Shown in pieces: positions 61,653 through 64,000 of a DNA stretch of 64,000 bases (its first letter is position 1; every line of letters starts with the position of its first letter). The notes under the pieces are model-generated. The model was given only the letters and a program-made list of their open reading frames with translations, was not told where the DNA came from and searched no databases. Both the position numbers and the translations under genes were made by a program. The DNA comes from Comamonas testosteroni TK102 (GTDB taxonomy: Bacteria; Pseudomonadota; Gammaproteobacteria; Burkholderiales; Burkholderiaceae_C): assembly GCF_000739375.1 (NCBI RefSeq), contig NZ_CP006704.1:992001-1056000 (forward strand). The letters are read 5' to 3'.

Positions 61653-62960
61653 ATGGCCTTGTCTCTATTGCCCGCGCAGCACCCCCAGCGGGTCTTGCTG
61701 CACAACGAAATTCACGCGCGTCCTGCGGAAATCATGCAGGCCCCTCTGGCCATCACGCATATCGTGATGCTCACCGATGCGGCCCAGCGCGAGGCCAGCC
61801 GCGAACATGTGGCGGCCCTGCTGCGCAACCACCACCGCCCCCTGCCCGATGCGGCAACCACCCATGTGCTGATCGACCTGGGCGCGTTTCGCCTGCGCTG
61901 GGAGCAGCACACCGAGTTTGTGGCCTGGACCTTCACCACGCCCATGGCGCAGGCCGGCGTGGCCGATGTGCGCGAGCCCGAGACCGCCATCGATGCCGTG
62001 CCGCGCGACTGGCTGGCCGCCCTGCCGGGGCAGTGCCTGAGCAGCCTGCACCTGTGGGCGCTGAACGAGCAGGATGTGGACCCGCACTATCTGATGCGTC
62101 ACATGCTGCATGCCGATACCCTGGTCGGCTCACGTGTCTCCGGTGGCGCAGGCTCCATCTATACCGACTTTGCGATTCATCCCGACGGCTTCTCGCGCAT
62201 GCTGCTGCTGGCGGGCGCCGATCTGTCGCCGCGCCGCCTGGGCCGTCTGGTGCAGCGGGTGCTGGAGATCGAGACCTATCGCATGGCGGCGCTGCTCGGC
62301 CTGCCGGCCGCGCGCAAGGCTGCAGCCGTGCTGGCCACGGCCGAGCGTGAGCTGGCCGAGCTGGCGAATGCCATTCGTGCGGCAGACCGCGACACCGAGC
62401 CGGCCCTGCTGGACCGCCTGACCCGGCTGGCCGGTCAGGTGGAGAGCGAGTACGCGGCCACGCATTCGCGCTTTTCGGCCAGCTCCGCCTATTTCGAGCT
62501 GGTGGACAGGCGCATTCAGGAAATTCAGGAGACGCGGGTGGATGGCATCCAGACCATTCGCGAATTCATGGACCGGCGCCTCACGCCTGCGCGCGCGACC
62601 TGCGAATGGGCGACACGCCGCCAGAATGCGCTGTCCGAGCGGGTCTCGCGCGTCAGCAGTCTGCTGCGCACGCGCGTCGAGATCGAGCAGCAGCAAAGCA
62701 GCCAGCAACTGCTGGGCACCATGAACGATCGCCAGGGCACGCAGCTCAAGCTGCAATCCACGGTGGAAGGTCTGTCGGTCGCGGCCATCACCTATTACAT
62801 CACCGGCCTGATCAGCTATCTGGCCAAGGGCGGGCAGAAACTGGGCTGGCCCTGGTCGCCCGAGTCGACGGCGGCCATGGCCATTCCGGTCGTGGCCCTG
62901 GGTGTCTGGTGGTCGCTGCGCAGGCTGCACCACAAGCTGTTTCATGGTCGCAGTCATTGA
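61653..62960 (+). CDS. DUF3422 family membrane-anchored protein
   Basis: The 435-aa protein fits the DUF3422 family: RVLLHNEIHARP at the start, HVLIDLGAFRLRWEQHTEFVAWTFT, YRMAALLGLPAARKAAAVLA and LVDRRIQEIQETRVDGIQTIREFMDRRL. Two membrane helices stand at the C-terminus (SVAAITYYITGLISYLAKG, AMAIPVVALGVWWSLRRL). The family is common in Alpha- and Betaproteobacteria and has no known function. The start ATG lacks a strong ribosome-binding site. Confidence 0.88.
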   Translation: MALSLLPAQHPQRVLLHNEIHARPAEIMQAPLAITHIVMLTDAAQREASREHVAALLRNHHRPLPDAATTHVLIDLGAFRLRWEQHTEFVAWTFTTPMAQAGVADVREPETAIDAVPRDWLAALPGQCLSSLHLWALNEQDVDPHYLMRHMLHADTLVGSRVSGGAGSIYTDFAIHPDGFSRMLLLAGADLSPRRLGRLVQRVLEIETYRMAALLGLPAARKAAAVLATAERELAELANAIRAADRDTEPALLDRLTRLAGQVESEYAATHSRFSASSAYFELVDRRIQEIQETRVDGIQTIREFMDRRLTPARATCEWATRRQNALSERVSRVSSLLRTRVEIEQQQSSQQLLGTMNDRQGTQLKLQSTVEGLSVAAITYYITGLISYLAKGGQKLGWPWSPESTAAMAIPVVALGVWWSLRRLHHKLFHGRSH

Positions 62961-62970
62961 ACGTTGAAAT

Positions 62971-63011
62971 GACTGCTGGTGCTTGGACAAAAAAAAGCGC
63001 TGGCAGCTATG
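62971..63011. repeat. Hairpin of the Comamonadaceae-type repeat
   Basis: TGACTGCTGGTGCTTG and AAGCGCTGGCAGCTA can pair imperfectly across a short A-rich loop. The right arm is the same as that of the repeat at 35026-35105. It lies just after the DUF3422 gene. Confidence 0.45.
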
Positions 63012-63069
63012 GATTTTGATAGTGTCGGGCAGTTTGCCCGGCTTGGAAACTGTGTGAAAGGACACTGAC

Positions 63070-63867
63070 ATGGACTTTGGTATCTCCGGGCGCTGGGCTC
63101 TGGTCTGCGGCGCCAGCAAAGGTTTGGGTTTTGGCTGCGCCAAGGCCCTGGCCGAAGAGGGTGTGAATCTGGTCATCAATGCCAGAAACGCCGAGACATT
63201 GCAGCTGGCAGTGCAGAAGCTGCAAGCCATTGCTCCTCAGATCAAGGTCATCGGTGTGGCTGCAGACATCACCACGCCAGAAGGTCGCACGGCAGTGTTC
63301 GAGGCCGCCGGCGGCCCGGGCAAGGACTACGACATCGTCGTGACCAACGCCGGCGGCCCGCCTCCTGGCGACTTCCGCACCTGGGATCGTGAAGCCTGGA
63401 TCAAGGCCGTGGACGCCAATATGCTGACCCCCATCGAGCTGATCAAGGCCACGGTGGACGGCATGGCAGCGCGTGGCTTCGGTCGCATCGTCAACATCAC
63501 CTCGAGCGCGGTCAAGGCGCCTATCGACATCCTGGGACTGTCCAACGGCGCGCGCAGCGGTCTGACGGGCTTTGTAGCCGGCCTGGCGCGTTCGGGCATT
63601 GCTGCCAAGGGCGTGACCATCAACAGCATCCTGCCTGGCAAGTTCGACACCGATCGTCTGGTGGCCACCCATCAGGCAGCGGCCAACAAGACCGGCCAGG
63701 ACCTGGATGCCGTGCGTCAGGCCCAGGCCGCTCAGATTCCTGCCAAGCGCTTTGGCACGGCCGAAGAATTCGGCGCCATCTGTGCCTTCCTGTGCAGCCG
63801 CCAGGCTGGCTATATGACGGGCCAGAACATCCTGCCTGACGGCGGTCTGTACCCCGGCACTTACTGA
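63070..63867 (+). CDS. SDR-family protein with altered active site
   Basis: A 265-aa short-chain dehydrogenase/reductase fold with the cofactor motif GASKGLGFG, NAG in VTNAGGPPPGD and the Ser in NITSSAVKAP. The Tyr-x3-Lys pair that should follow is replaced by LSNGARSG, so the classical catalytic residues are absent. From memory, a family of such proteins exists in Proteobacteria, annotated as 3-oxoacyl-ACP reductase-like. Either it is a pseudoenzyme or uses another residue. It has a clear ribosome-binding site (AAAGGACACTGAC-ATG). Confidence 0.9.
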   Translation: MDFGISGRWALVCGASKGLGFGCAKALAEEGVNLVINARNAETLQLAVQKLQAIAPQIKVIGVAADITTPEGRTAVFEAAGGPGKDYDIVVTNAGGPPPGDFRTWDREAWIKAVDANMLTPIELIKATVDGMAARGFGRIVNITSSAVKAPIDILGLSNGARSGLTGFVAGLARSGIAAKGVTINSILPGKFDTDRLVATHQAAANKTGQDLDAVRQAQAAQIPAKRFGTAEEFGAICAFLCSRQAGYMTGQNILPDGGLYPGTY

Positions 63868-63891
63868 TCGTTGATCGACGGCCGAAACGAC

Positions 63892-63916
63892 AAAGCCCCG
63901 CAGTGCGGGGCTTTTG
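63892..63916 (+). terminator. Terminator after SDR gene, bidirectional
   Basis: AAAGCCCCGC and GCGGGGCTTT pair around AGT-type loop and are followed by TG. It lies between two converging genes and can stop both. Confidence 0.9.
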
Positions 63917-63930
63917 TCTGGGGCGGCGGG

Positions 63931-64000
63931 CTATTTGCGCGACGACACGACGATGCCGGTCACGATCAGCGCAAACGCAAGCGCGTGGTAGAGGTGCGGG
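63931..64000 (-). CDS. C-terminal end of a probable EamA/DMT transporter, cut by window
   Basis: The last 22 codons read PHLYHALAFALIVTGIVVSSRK-stop in the minus strand. A final hydrophobic helix ending in Ser-Ser-Arg is typical of EamA/DMT permeases (ALILxGIxLSSR), but this rests on one segment only. Confidence 0.5.
   Translation of the reverse strand, partial: PHLYHALAFALIVTGIVVSSRK

Noticed and set aside
1..64000. CRISPR array
   Set aside because: No series of regularly spaced direct repeats was seen in the window.

Overview
The window looks like a Betaproteobacterium of the Comamonadaceae, most likely Comamonas. It is GC-rich, has a Bug-family receptor and TctA/TctB proteins, several Tar-like chemoreceptors with CheR/CheB tether motifs, a tRNA-Arg(ACG), and core genes (trpS, recJ, lolCD, yciO, rnm) in the style of that family. 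This assignment is inferred from gene content; no database was searched.

Bases 1-16035 form a mobile genomic island. Its right edge is the 3' half of a CAT-anticodon tRNA (15989-16035) beside a tyrosine integrase (14547-15836). The left edge, with the intact tRNA, should lie outside the window. The cargo includes an SNF2 helicase / small protein / ABC-type ATPase module (1-3748), a second tyrosine recombinase, a papain-fold (C39-like) peptidase with two companion genes, an XRE regulator facing a lipoprotein, a secreted alpha/beta hydrolase, a Hsp90-like ATPase fused to a PD-(D/E)XK nuclease (10112-12094), a decayed higBA pair and two small island genes. Several of these look like anti-phage or conflict genes.

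Bases 16036-32370 look like an older, partly decayed second island. A second copy of the same 47-bp tRNA 3' end (32324-32370, 39 of 47 bases identical) closes it. Its edges hold an IS5-type transposase remnant and gene-poor DNA. Its core is one long minus-strand gene series: an EPDP-type leader peptide (31285-31392), a small MgtE_N-like protein, a CzcBAC-type RND metal efflux system, an MgtA-type P-type ATPase, MgtC, and a FixL/FixJ-like two-component pair. The leader peptide begins with the same MEPDP sequence as enterobacterial MgtL, so I propose that this whole series responds to low cytosolic Mg2+.

From 32487 onward the DNA is ordinary chromosome. It starts with tRNA-Arg and a two-component locus (OmpR regulator, FecR/LysM protein with a frameshift in a G8 run, CHASE2 kinase). 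A trpS / site-2 protease / yciO / rnm cluster follows, into which a chemoreceptor gene is inserted. Then come a second chemoreceptor, recJ, a sulfatase plus Bug receptor under a divergent MarR regulator, lolC/E and lolD, a soluble PAS chemoreceptor, tatD, a DNA glycosylase, a spermidine-synthase-like protein, a GspE-type ATPase, tctBA, a DUF3422 protein, an SDR protein without the usual catalytic tyrosine, and the tail of a probable EamA transporter.
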